A DNA stretch of 64,000 nucleotides, taken from assembly GCF_000717025.1 (NCBI RefSeq), contig NZ_JNXG01000018.1:186001-250000 (forward strand), read 5' to 3'. A program made the position numbers and the translations under genes. Source of the DNA: Streptomyces atroolivaceus. GTDB taxonomy: Bacteria > Actinomycetota > Actinomycetes > Streptomycetales > Streptomycetaceae. How positions within the stretch are numbered: the first letter of the stretch is position 1; each line of letters opens with the position of its first letter. Under the pieces are notes generated by a model that saw only the letters and a list, made by a program, of their open reading frames with translations, made no database searches and had not been told where the DNA came from. Positions 52,326-60,487 of the stretch are shown piece after piece.

Positions 52326-53233
52326 CGGACAACCTGTTCAGTGGACCCGAGCACGACCCGGCACGGGACGCGGGTCACGAGAACGCCCCGCCGCGTGTCG
52401 GGTTCTTCACCGACACCTCCGTCTGCATCGGCTGCAAGGCCTGCGAGGTCGCCTGCAAGGAGTGGAACGCCATCCCCGAGGACGGACTGACGCTCACCGG
52501 CATGTCGTACGACAACACCGGCGGACTCGGCGCCTCCACGTGGCGGCACGTCGCCTTCGTCGAACAGCCGGTGCCGTCCGGGCGCACCACGCTGCCGCTC
52601 GTCGAGCCGGACGCCGCCGGGGCGGGGAGCCGGGCGGAAGCACCGGGCATGCGCTGGCTGATGTCGTCCGACGTGTGCAAGCACTGCACCCACGCCGCCT
52701 GCCTCGACGTCTGCCCCACCGGATCGCTCTTCCGCACGGAGTTCGGAACGGTCGTCGTCCAGGAGGACATCTGCAACGGCTGCGGCGTCTGCGTTCCCGC
52801 CTGTCCGTACGGGGTGATCGAGCAACGCCCCACGGACGGGCGCGCGTTCAAGTGCACCATGTGCTACGACCGTCTCGGCGCCGGGCAGGAACCCGCATGC
52901 GCCAAGGCATGTCCCACCGAGTCCATCCAGTTCGGTCCGCTCGACGAACTGCGGGAGCGCGCCGCGCTGCGGGTGGAGCAACTGCACGAGGCCGGAGTCA
53001 CCGACGCACGGCTCTACGGCCACGAGCCGGACAACGGGGTGGGCGGCGACGGCGCGTTCTTCCTCCTCCTCGACGAACCCGAGGTGTACGGGCTGCCTCC
53101 GGACCCGGTCGTCACCACCCGGGACCTGCCCGCCATGTGGCGCCACGCGGGGACGGCCGCGCTGTCGCTGGCCGGTACCGCGGCACTGTCCTTCGCGCTT
53201 CCCGCACTCGCCCGACGGAAGGGCCGCCGATGA
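52322..53233 (+). CDS. Formate dehydrogenase iron-sulfur subunit (4x [4Fe-4S])
   Basis: Electron-transfer subunit of 303 residues. Four cysteine clusters are visible: CIGCKACEVACKEWN, CKHCTHAACLDVCPTG, CNGCGVCVPACPYG, and CTMCYDRLG with CAKACPTESIQ, the standard FdnH/DmsB-type set. A C-terminal hydrophobic segment (TAALSLAGTAALSFALPALA, about residues 275-296) may anchor it in the membrane, as in FdnH. GTG at 52322 overlaps the catalytic-subunit stop (GTGA), and the next gene overlaps its stop by 4 bases (ATGA). It would pass electrons from the catalytic subunit to the NrfD-like membrane protein. Confidence 0.93.
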   Translation: MTDNLFSGPEHDPARDAGHENAPPRVGFFTDTSVCIGCKACEVACKEWNAIPEDGLTLTGMSYDNTGGLGASTWRHVAFVEQPVPSGRTTLPLVEPDAAGAGSRAEAPGMRWLMSSDVCKHCTHAACLDVCPTGSLFRTEFGTVVVQEDICNGCGVCVPACPYGVIEQRPTDGRAFKCTMCYDRLGAGQEPACAKACPTESIQFGPLDELRERAALRVEQLHEAGVTDARLYGHEPDNGVGGDGAFFLLLDEPEVYGLPPDPVVTTRDLPAMWRHAGTAALSLAGTAALSFALPALARRKGRR

Positions 53234-54162
53234 CCTCGCACACGTCCAGCACACCGGCGGCCGTCGCCCGGTCCGACTCCTACTACGGCCGCCCGGTCAT
53301 CAAGGCGCCCTCCTGGTCGGCCCGGGACATCGCCGGCTACTTCTTCCTCGGCGGGCTGGCCGGCGCCGGGTCCGTCCTCGCGGCCGGCGCGCACCTCACC
53401 GGACGCACCGCCACCGCGACGGCGCTGAAGGTGTCCTCACTGACGGCAGTCGGACTGTCCGCCGCAGCCCTCGTCCACGACCTGGGCAGACCGTCGCGCT
53501 TCCCCAACATGCTGCGCGTCTTCAAACCGACCTCGCCGATGAGCATGGGCTCCTGGCTGCTCTCCGCCTACGGCCCCGCCGCAGGAGCGGCGGCGCTCAC
53601 CGCCGTCACCGGCCGGCTGCCGAAGGCCGGCGCGGCGGCGACGGCGGCCGCAGCGCTGCTCGGCCCGGTGCTGGCGACCTACACCGCGGTCCTGGCCGCC
53701 GACACGGCCGTACCCGCGTGGCACGGCGCGCACCGCGAACTCCCCTACCTCTTCGGGGCGTCCGCCACCGGCGCCGCAGCAGGAATGGCATTGGTGGCAG
53801 GCCCTGTGCACGAGAACGCCCCCGCCCGGTACGCCGCCGCGCTGGCGGCCGTCGCGGACGGTGCCGCACTCAGGGCCGCCGAAAGGCGCCTGGGCACCGT
53901 CGCGGTCACCTATCGGGAGGGCCGGGCCGGAAGGCTGATGCGTGCCGCCCGCGCACTCACCGCGGCCGGGACGGTGGGCGCCCTCCTCCTCGGGCACCGC
54001 AGCCGCATCGCGGCGGCAGGCGCGGGGCTCGCCCTGTTGGCGGGCTCCGCCTGTACCCGCTTCGGGGTCTTCGCCGCAGGGATCGCCTCGGCCCAGGACC
54101 CCGCCCACACCGTCGGCCCGCAGCGCGAGGCCGTGGAACGACGCACCACACGCTCCCAGTGA
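53230..54162 (+). CDS. NrfD/PsrC-like membrane subunit of the formate dehydrogenase
   Basis: Polytopic membrane protein of 310 residues with about eight helices. It starts with a polar tail (SDSYYGRPVIKAPSWSARDI) followed by AGYFFLGGLAGAGSVLAAGA, the NrfD hallmark. VHDLGRPSRFPNMLRVFKPT and SPMSMGSWLLSAYGPAAGAA, then YTAVLAADTAVPAWHGAHRE, are the conserved loops of the NrfD/PsrC family. No haem-ligating pattern of FdnI type is present, so this is a NrfD-type quinone-interacting subunit rather than a b-type cytochrome. ATG at 53230 overlaps the Fe-S stop (ATGA). The complex probably delivers formate electrons to menaquinone. Confidence 0.9.
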   Translation: MTSHTSSTPAAVARSDSYYGRPVIKAPSWSARDIAGYFFLGGLAGAGSVLAAGAHLTGRTATATALKVSSLTAVGLSAAALVHDLGRPSRFPNMLRVFKPTSPMSMGSWLLSAYGPAAGAAALTAVTGRLPKAGAAATAAAALLGPVLATYTAVLAADTAVPAWHGAHRELPYLFGASATGAAAGMALVAGPVHENAPARYAAALAAVADGAALRAAERRLGTVAVTYREGRAGRLMRAARALTAAGTVGALLLGHRSRIAAAGAGLALLAGSACTRFGVFAAGIASAQDPAHTVGPQREAVERRTTRSQ

Positions 54163-54173
54163 AAGGAAGCACA

Positions 54174-54569
54174 GTGAACAACCCGGACGTACGGACGCAG
54201 GACCACCAGGAGAGCGGCGACGTCGTCGTCGAGATGACCGGATGCCCGGCTCAGGACGCTCGGACCGTCTTCGACGTACTGCGCCGTTCCTTCGTCTCCG
54301 ACCGTTCGGCGGGTGACGACCCCGAGGAGACCTCGACGACCCGCCCGATCGTGTGGACGGCGACGGTCGACGTCTCCGAGATCCGCGACGGAGCGGAACC
54401 GGCACAGCTCTCCGGGCCGGTGACCGTCGAGGCTCAGGGCGGTTACTGGGCGGTCGACCGGCTCCGCCGGCGCCTGGAGGACAGCTTCGCGGTCAAGATC
54501 GTGGGCACGGCCTCCGGGGACCAGGAACAGGAGGTCCGGTTGCGGCTGGAGAGCCGCGACGCCGCCTGA
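54174..54569 (+). CDS. Small unknown protein in the molybdoenzyme cluster
   Basis: Soluble acidic protein of 131 residues with no signal peptide, membrane helix or cysteine cluster. Blocks include ESGDVVVEMTGCPAQDARTV, FDVLRRSFVSDRSAG, RPIVWTATVDVSEIRDGAEP and VTVEAQGGYWAVDRLRRRLE, suggesting an alpha/beta fold with two similar halves. GTG at 54174 has AAAGGA 6 bases upstream, 11 bases after the NrfD stop, and 41 bases before the aldehyde oxidoreductase Fe-S gene. It links the two molybdoenzymes but belongs to neither known set. It could be an assembly or maturation factor, or an unrelated passenger. No family recognised. Confidence 0.7.
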   Translation: MNNPDVRTQDHQESGDVVVEMTGCPAQDARTVFDVLRRSFVSDRSAGDDPEETSTTRPIVWTATVDVSEIRDGAEPAQLSGPVTVEAQGGYWAVDRLRRRLEDSFAVKIVGTASGDQEQEVRLRLESRDAA

Positions 54570-54610
54570 GCACCCCCGCGTGAACCGAGTTCCGGAAGGC
54601 GTACGCGTAC

Positions 54611-55183
54611 ATGGACACCACCCCCGCGAAGGACGAGAGGGACGCCGGCCGGCTGACGCCCGCCGACGACCGCTCGACCTTCACCCTCCACATCAACGGA
54701 ACCGCGCAGACCCTGACCCTCGACCACCGGACCACCGTGCTGGACGCCCTTCGGGAACACCTCGGGCTCACCGGCGCCAAGAAGGGCTGCGACCACGGCC
54801 AGTGCGGCGCGTGCACGGTGCTCGTCGACGGCCGCCGCGCGAACAGCTGCCTGCTCCTGGCCGTCGCGCAGCAGGGCAGCCGCATCACCACGGTCGAAGG
54901 GCTCGCCGAGGGCGACCGCCTGCACCCGCTCCAGGAGGCCTTCCTGGAGCGGGACGCCCTCCAGTGCGGCTACTGCACCCCGGGACAGATCTGCTCCGCC
55001 GTCGGAATGATCGCCGAGTCCGCAGACGGCTTTCCCTCCCATGCCACCCCGCAGGAAGCCCTGGCCGACGACGGACCGGTGGCGCTCGGCCCGGACGAGA
55101 TCCGCGAACGCATGAGCGGCAACCTCTGCCGGTGCGGCGCCTACCCCCGCATTGTCGAAGCGATCGAGGACGTGGCCCCGTGA
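54611..55183 (+). CDS. Aldehyde oxidoreductase 2x[2Fe-2S] subunit (PaoA-like)
   Basis: Electron-transfer subunit of the xanthine-oxidase family, 190 residues. A plant-type ferredoxin domain comes first with GCDHGQCGACTVLVDGRRAN and a further Cys in NSCLLLAV. The second [2Fe-2S] domain has LQCGYCTPGQICSAVGM and MSGNLCRCGAYPRIVEAIED. No Tat signal is seen, whereas E. coli PaoA has one, so the complex may be cytoplasmic. ATG at 54611 starts the first gene of a PaoABC-type set, with the next gene overlapping by 4 bases. Likely oxidises aldehydes with electrons leaving through this subunit. Confidence 0.92.
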   Translation: MDTTPAKDERDAGRLTPADDRSTFTLHINGTAQTLTLDHRTTVLDALREHLGLTGAKKGCDHGQCGACTVLVDGRRANSCLLLAVAQQGSRITTVEGLAEGDRLHPLQEAFLERDALQCGYCTPGQICSAVGMIAESADGFPSHATPQEALADDGPVALGPDEIRERMSGNLCRCGAYPRIVEAIEDVAP

Positions 55184-56169
55184 AGCCCTTCGCCTATCAG
55201 CGCCCCGACTCCGTGGCCGAAGCGGTCCGTATGAACGCGGAACGCCCGGACGCCAGGTTCCTCGGCGGCGGCACCAACCTCGTCGACCTGATGAAGCTCG
55301 GCGTGGAATCGCCCGGCCTGCTCATCGACGTCAGCGGACTCCCGCTGGACCAGGTCACCGCGACGGACGAGGGCGGTCTCCGGATCGGTGCCACCGTGCG
55401 CAACAGCGACCTCGCCGCCCACCGGGCCGTGCGCGACCGTTACCCCGTCCTGTCGCAGGCACTGCTCGCCGGCGCCTCCGGGCAGCTCCGCAACGCCGCG
55501 ACCACCGGCGGGAACCTTCTCCAGCGGACCCGGTGTCCCTACTTCCAGGACACCTCCAAGCCCTGCAACAAGCGGACCCCCGGCACCGGATGCCCGGCGC
55601 GCGAGGGCGTTCACCGCGACCTGGCGGTCCTCGGCCACTCCGAGGACTGCGTCGCCACCCATCCGTCGGACATGGCCGTCGCCCTCGCGGCACTCGACGC
55701 CACCGTTCATCTGCACGGGCCCGAGGGCGAACGGGCCGTGCCGGTCACCGAGTTGCACAGACTGCCTGGCGACGACCCCGGCCGGGACACCGTCCTCCGG
55801 CCGGGCGAGCTGATCACGGAGGTGGTCCTGCCACCGGCCCCCGGGGGCTCCGCGTCCCTCTACCGGAAGGCCCGCGACCGTGCCTCGTACGCCTTCGCGC
55901 TGGCGTCCGTCGCCGCCGTCCTGACCGTGCGTGACGGCCGTGTCCAGCAGGCCTCGCTCGCCTTCGGGGGGCTCGCGCACCGTCCCTGGCGGGCCCGCGC
56001 CGCAGAGGACGTGCTGCGCGGAGCGCCCGCGACCGAGGAAACCTTCGCACGTGCGGCGGACGCGGAACTCGCCGCGGCCCGGCCCCTGCGCGACAACGGC
56101 TTCAAGGTGACCCTCGCCCGCAGGCTGACCGTGGGCGCCCTGAAAGAGCTGACCGCCCGGGCCGGCTGA
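55180..56169 (+). CDS. Aldehyde oxidoreductase FAD-binding subunit (PaoB-like)
   Basis: FAD subunit of 329 residues in the CO-dehydrogenase/xanthine-oxidase family. FLGGGTNLVDLMKLGV and TTGGNLLQRTRCPYFQDTSK are the FAD phosphate-binding loops. After the second, CPYF, PCNKR and GCPA supply extra cysteines that carry a [4Fe-4S] cluster in E. coli PaoB, so the present protein should also bind one. LYRKARDRASYAFALASVAA and a C-terminal CO_deh_flav_C domain follow. GTG at 55180 overlaps the Fe-S stop (GTGA). It receives electrons from the [2Fe-2S] subunit. Confidence 0.92.
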   Translation: MKPFAYQRPDSVAEAVRMNAERPDARFLGGGTNLVDLMKLGVESPGLLIDVSGLPLDQVTATDEGGLRIGATVRNSDLAAHRAVRDRYPVLSQALLAGASGQLRNAATTGGNLLQRTRCPYFQDTSKPCNKRTPGTGCPAREGVHRDLAVLGHSEDCVATHPSDMAVALAALDATVHLHGPEGERAVPVTELHRLPGDDPGRDTVLRPGELITEVVLPPAPGGSASLYRKARDRASYAFALASVAAVLTVRDGRVQQASLAFGGLAHRPWRARAAEDVLRGAPATEETFARAADAELAAARPLRDNGFKVTLARRLTVGALKELTARAG

Positions 56170-56201
56170 ACCGTCCGCCCCCTAGAACCGAGGACTTCGC
56201 C

Positions 56202-58295
56202 ATGAGCCACGCCCCCCAGCCGCTGGGCGCGCCCGTCGTCCGCCGCGAGGGCCGGGAGAAGGTCACCGGCACCGCGCGCTACGCCGCTGAACACAACGCA
56301 CCCGACCGCCTGTACGGCTGGATCGTGCCCGCCACCGTGACGAGCGGGCGTGTCACCGCGATCCGCACCGCCGACGCGCTCGCCGTGCCGGACGTGCACA
56401 CCGTGCTGACCCATGAGAACGCACCGAGCCTGGGGGAGACGGACGACCCGATTCTGGCCGTACTCCAGAACGCCCGGATCCCGCACCGGGGATGGCCCGT
56501 GGCCCTGGTCGTCGCCGAAACCCTGGAAGCCGCCCGAGCCGGTGCCGAGGCCCTCCACGTCGACTACGAGACCGCCGATCACGACGTCGTCCTCACCGCG
56601 GACCACCCGCGCCTCTACACCCCCGAGGAGGCGAACGGTGGCTTCCCCGCCGTCAGGGAACGCGGTGACGCGGAGGCGGCTCTCGCCGCCGCGCCCGTCA
56701 CCATCGACGCCACGTACACCATGGGCGGGCTGCACAACCACCCGATGGAACCGCACGCGTCCACCGCCCGGTGGACGGAAGGGCACCTGACCGTCCACGA
56801 CTCCAGCCAGGGGTCCACGACCGTGCGCGACACCCTTTCGAAGGCCTTCGGGCTCGACGGGAGCCAGATCACCGTCCTCTCGCGGCACGTGGGCGGCGGC
56901 TTCGGCTCGAAGGGCACACCGCGCCCCCAGGTGGTGCTCGCCGCCATGGCCTCCCGCCACACCGGGCGCCCGGTCCAGGTCGTGGTGCACCGCCGGCACA
57001 TGGCCGCCCTTGTGGGGCACCGCGCCCCCACCGTGCAGCGGGTCCGTCTCGGCGCCGACCGCAACGGGGTGCTCCGGGCCGTCTCCCACGAAGTCGCCAC
57101 GCACACCTCCCGGGTCAAGGAGTTCGTCGAGCAGGCAGCCGTGCCCGCCCGGGTCATGTACGCCTCTCCGCACAGCCGCACCGCTCACCGGGTGGCGGCG
57201 CTGGACGTCCCCAGCCCCTCCTGGATGCGCGCACCGGGGGAGGCCTCGGGCATGTACGCCCTGGAGTCGGCCATGGACGAACTGGCGTGCGCCCTGGGTG
57301 TCGATCCGGTCGAGCTGCGGCTTCGCAACGAACCGTCGGCCGAACCCGACAGCGGGCGTCCGTTCAGCAGCCGGAACCTCGCGGCCTGTCTGACCGAGGG
57401 AGCCCGGCGCTTCGGCTGGCACGGCCGCGACCCGCAGCCCGCCGCCCGGGAGGAGGGGCCCTGGCTGCTGGGCACGGGGGTCGCCTCGGCGACCTACCCG
57501 GTCCTGCTCTCGCCCTCGGCAGCGTCCGCGCACGCCGCGCAGGACGGCTCTTACACCGTCCGGGTGAACGCCACGGACATCGGTACCGGCGCGCGCACCG
57601 TACTGGCCCAGATCGCCGCCGCGGCGCTGGGCACGGCGCAGGAGAACGTCACGATCGACATCGGCAGCAGCGACCTGCCCGCCGGTTCCGTCGCCGGCGG
57701 GTCCTCCGGCACGGCGTCCTGGGGGACGGCGGTGCACAAGGCCGCCACCGCCCTGGTACGCCGGCTCGGCGAAGGCGGCACCGTGCCGCCGGAGGGCATC
57801 ACCGTCACCGCCGACACCGAAGAGGAGGCGGCGGAGGAGTCCCCGTACGCACGGCACGCCTTCGGCGCCCACTTCGCCGAGGTGGCGGTCGACTCGCTCA
57901 CCGGCGAGGTGCGAGTGCGCAGGCTGCTCGGCGTGTACGCGGCCGGCCGCATCCTCAACTCCCGTACGGCGCGGTCGCAGTTCATCGGAGGCATGGTCAT
58001 GGGCCTCGGCATGGCGCTCACCGAGGGCAGCACCATGGACCCGGCGTTCGGCGACTTCACCGAGAGCGACCTCGCCTCCTACCACGTGCCGTCATGTGCG
58101 GACGTCCTGGACATCCAGGCACACTGGATCGACGAGGACGACCCGCACCTCAACCCCATGGGCAGCAAGGGCATCGGGGAGATCGGGATCGTCGGAACCG
58201 CAGCCGCGATCGGGAACGCCGTCAGGCATGCCACCGGTGCCCGGCTGCGCGAACTCCCCCTCACCCCGGACAAGCTCCTGCCCTACCTGCCGTGA
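56202..58295 (+). CDS. Aldehyde oxidoreductase molybdenum-binding subunit (PaoC-like)
   Basis: Catalytic subunit of 697 residues of the xanthine-oxidase family, molybdopterin cytosine dinucleotide type. The N-terminal a/b hammerhead domain starts GAPVVRREGREKVTGTARYA. NHPMEPHASTARW, HVGGGFGSKG and SWMRAPGEASGMYALESAMD are cofactor-binding blocks. The catalytic Glu is about residue 660 in MGSKGIGEIGIVGTAAAIGN. ATG at 56202 is 32 bases after the FAD-subunit stop. Together with the two upstream subunits it forms a three-subunit aldehyde dehydrogenase like E. coli PaoABC. A PaoD/XdhC-like maturation protein is not visible in the window and must come from elsewhere. Confidence 0.93.
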   Translation: MSHAPQPLGAPVVRREGREKVTGTARYAAEHNAPDRLYGWIVPATVTSGRVTAIRTADALAVPDVHTVLTHENAPSLGETDDPILAVLQNARIPHRGWPVALVVAETLEAARAGAEALHVDYETADHDVVLTADHPRLYTPEEANGGFPAVRERGDAEAALAAAPVTIDATYTMGGLHNHPMEPHASTARWTEGHLTVHDSSQGSTTVRDTLSKAFGLDGSQITVLSRHVGGGFGSKGTPRPQVVLAAMASRHTGRPVQVVVHRRHMAALVGHRAPTVQRVRLGADRNGVLRAVSHEVATHTSRVKEFVEQAAVPARVMYASPHSRTAHRVAALDVPSPSWMRAPGEASGMYALESAMDELACALGVDPVELRLRNEPSAEPDSGRPFSSRNLAACLTEGARRFGWHGRDPQPAAREEGPWLLGTGVASATYPVLLSPSAASAHAAQDGSYTVRVNATDIGTGARTVLAQIAAAALGTAQENVTIDIGSSDLPAGSVAGGSSGTASWGTAVHKAATALVRRLGEGGTVPPEGITVTADTEEEAAEESPYARHAFGAHFAEVAVDSLTGEVRVRRLLGVYAAGRILNSRTARSQFIGGMVMGLGMALTEGSTMDPAFGDFTESDLASYHVPSCADVLDIQAHWIDEDDPHLNPMGSKGIGEIGIVGTAAAIGNAVRHATGARLRELPLTPDKLLPYLP

Positions 58296-58337
58296 CCTCC
58301 GGTGCCCAGCCTCTTCGGTTGCGCAACCGGCCCCCTC

Positions 58338-58359
58338 GGGTCACTCTGATGAGTGACCC
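58338..58359. promoter_or_regulatory. Perfect 9-bp inverted repeat after paoC
   Basis: GGGTCACTC (58338-58346), TGAT, GAGTGACCC (58351-58359) is a perfect palindrome with a 4-base loop. It starts 43 bases after the Mo-subunit stop and ends 90 bases before the next gene. It could be a terminator for the operon or an operator of the next gene; there is no T-tract. Confidence 0.5.
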
Positions 58360-58448
58360 AGAAGTGATTACTGCTCACGCTTCGTGTTCGGGGGTCGTTG
58401 GTTCGAACGGGGTGAAGCACGTGAGCCTCGCGATGAGGAGCCTCGACG

Positions 58449-58910
58449 ATGACCGTTCCACTCGACCGGCACTGTCTGGTCGAACTGCAGGTGTCGGCAG
58501 AGCGCGTTTCCCAGCTGCGGCGCATAGTCGCCGCACACCTTCGTCACTGGAGTCTCGACCTGCACGTCCGGCCGGTGTGCCGGGCCGCGGAGGAGCTCCT
58601 GACGAACGTCCGGCGACACGTCGGCGACGACGCCCGGTGTGTCGTGGAGCTCCGCTGGACCGGCCGGCACCTGACGGTGTCCGTGGCCGACGACGATTCC
58701 CGGATGCCCCGGCTGCTCGACGGCGGTGGCGGCGGCCTCAGCCGCGTCATGGCGCTGAGCGACAGCTGGGGCACCTGCCGGACCGCCGGCGGCAAGGTCG
58801 TGTGGTTCACGCGCTACGCGGAGACGCCGTGCACCGTCGGACTGCTTCCGGGTACGCCCCGCCCCGGCGGCCGTACGTCCCTGGGCAGCCCGGTGTCCGA
58901 ACTCGTGTGA
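58449..58910 (+). CDS. RsbW-like anti-sigma / HATPase_c_2 ATP-binding protein
   Basis: Histidine-kinase-like ATPase of 153 residues, the fold of anti-sigma kinases such as RsbW/SpoIIAB. The N-box is CRAAEELLTNVRRHVGDDAR (E-x3-N-x3-H type), the G1 box SVADDDSRMP, and a glycine-rich lid GGGGGLSRVMALSDSWG follows. Streptomyces has dozens of these; many bind sigma factors or anti-sigma antagonists, others have unknown partners. ATG at 58449 has GAGGAG 8 bases upstream. It lies alone between the aldehyde oxidoreductase operon and the semialdehyde dehydrogenase gene, whose promoter is SigB-like. A partnership with the sigma factor at 1321-2193 is possible but not shown. Confidence 0.87.
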   Translation: MTVPLDRHCLVELQVSAERVSQLRRIVAAHLRHWSLDLHVRPVCRAAEELLTNVRRHVGDDARCVVELRWTGRHLTVSVADDDSRMPRLLDGGGGGLSRVMALSDSWGTCRTAGGKVVWFTRYAETPCTVGLLPGTPRPGGRTSLGSPVSELV

Positions 58911-58960
58911 CGAACAGCCCGGTGCCGGCCCGGCCGGCGCGGACGGTGTGCCCGGAGCAC

Positions 58961-58984
58961 GCATGATCCGCGCCGGCCGGGTAC
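58961..58984 (+). promoter_or_regulatory. SigB-type promoter for the dehydrogenase-phosphoketolase operon
   Basis: GCAT (58961-58964), exactly 14 bases, then GGGTAC (58979-58984), matching GNNT-N14-16-GGGTA(C/T). It lies 75 bases before the dehydrogenase ATG and in the same direction. Confidence 0.5.
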
Positions 58985-59058
58985 GTGTGCGTGAGGACCG
59001 CGTTGCGCGCTGCGGCGTGGCGCGGCACGGTCGGAGAACAACGCAAGGAGGCACTGCC

Positions 59059-60465
59059 ATGCCCATCGCGACGGTCAATCCCGCGAACGGCGAGACGCTC
59101 AGGACATTCGACGCACTGGACGACCAGGAGACCGAGCGCAGGCTCGCCGCCGCCCACCGCGCGTTCCGCAGCCACCGCACCACGGACTTCGCGGAGCGCG
59201 CCCGCCTGCTGAACCGGGCGGCCGATCTCCTCGACGAGGATCAGCAGGACATCGCCCGCACCATGACCACCGAGATGGGCAAGCCGGTCAAGGCCGCCCG
59301 TGCCGAGGCCGCCAAATGCGCCAAGGCGATGCGCTGGTACGCGGCCAACGCCGAACGCCTGCTCGCCGACGAACACCCCGATGACGCGGACGTCAAGGAC
59401 TCCGGTGCCTCCCGCGCCCGGGTGCACTACCGGCCGCTGGGCGTCGTGCTCGCCGTGATGCCGTGGAACTTCCCCCTCTGGCAGGTCATGCGCTTCGCCG
59501 CACCCGCGCTCATGGCGGGCAACACCGGTCTGCTCAAGCACGCCTCGAACGTGCCGCAGACCGCCCTGTACATCGAGGACCTCTTCACCAGGGCCGGCTT
59601 TCCCGCGGGCTGCTTCCAGACGCTTCTCATCGGCTCGGGAGCCGTCGAGGCGATCCTGCGTGACCCGAGGGTCGCCGCGGCGACGCTCACCGGCAGCGAA
59701 CCGGCCGGCCGCGCGGTCGCCTCCGTCGCGGGCGACGAGGTGAAGAAGACCGTACTGGAGCTCGGCGGCAGCGACCCCTACCTCGTCCTGCCGTCCGCGG
59801 ACGTCCAGAAGGCCGCCGAGACCGCGGTGACCGCCCGCGTCCAGAACAACGGCCAGTCCTGCATCGCCGCCAAGCGCTTCATCGTCCACACGGACGTGTA
59901 CGAGGAGTTCGCCGAGCGGTTCACCACGGGGATGCGGGCCCTGACCGTCGGCGATCCGCTCGAGGAGTCCACGGACGTGGGTCCGCTCTCCAGCGAACAG
60001 GGCCGCACCGACCTGGAGGAGCTCGTCGAGGACGCACTGGGCAAGGGCGCCACGGCGCTGTGCGGCGGAGGGCGGCCGGAGGGTCTGGACCGTGGCTGGT
60101 TCTACGAGCCGACCGTGCTCACCGGGATCGGCCCGGGCATGCGCATCCACCGCGAGGAGACCTTCGGCCCGGTGGCGACGCTCTACCGGGTGGCGGACCT
60201 GGACGAGGCGGTGGAACTGGCCAACGACACCCCCTTCGGACTCAGCTCCAACGTCTGGACGCGCGATCAGGGAGAGATGAGCCGCTGTGCGCGCGACCTG
60301 GAGGCCGGCGGAGTCTTCTTCAACGGCATGACGGCCTCCCATCCCGCGCTGCCGTTCGGCGGGGTGAAGCGCTCCGGCTACGGACGGGAGCTGGCAGGAC
60401 ACGGCATCCGCGAGTTCTGCAACGCCACCACCGTCTGGTACGGCCCCGAGTCGGACGCCCACTAG
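59059..60465 (+). CDS. Succinate-semialdehyde-type aldehyde dehydrogenase (NAD(P)-dependent)
   Basis: Soluble aldehyde dehydrogenase of 468 residues. The cofactor/active-site blocks are [74 protein letters not shown] (general-base Glu) and [12 protein letters not shown] (catalytic Cys). [12 protein letters not shown] and [20 protein letters not shown] complete the fold. It resembles the NADP-dependent GabD/Sad subgroup, but related enzymes act on other semialdehydes. ATG at 59059 has AAGGAGG 6 bases upstream. The phosphoketolase gene starts 22 bases after the stop, so both form an operon behind the SigB-like promoter. Confidence 0.88.
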   Translation: MPIATVNPANGETLRTFDALDDQETERRLAAAHRAFRSHRTTDFAERARLLNRAADLLDEDQQDIARTMTTEMGKPVKAARAEAAKCAKAMRWYAANAERLLADEHPDDADVKDSGASRARVHYRPLGVVLAVMPWNFPLWQVMRFAAPALMAGNTGLLKHASNVPQTALYIEDLFTRAGFPAGCFQTLLIGSGAVEAILRDPRVAAATLTGSEPAGRAVASVAGDEVKKTVLELGGSDPYLVLPSADVQKAAETAVTARVQNNGQSCIAAKRFIVHTDVYEEFAERFTTGMRALTVGDPLEESTDVGPLSSEQGRTDLEELVEDALGKGATALCGGGRPEGLDRGWFYEPTVLTGIGPGMRIHREETFGPVATLYRVADLDEAVELANDTPFGLSSNVWTRDQGEMSRCARDLEAGGVFFNGMTASHPALPFGGVKRSGYGRELAGHGIREFCNATTVWYGPESDAH

Positions 60466-60487
60466 CCGTTCCCCTGGGAGACGCTTC

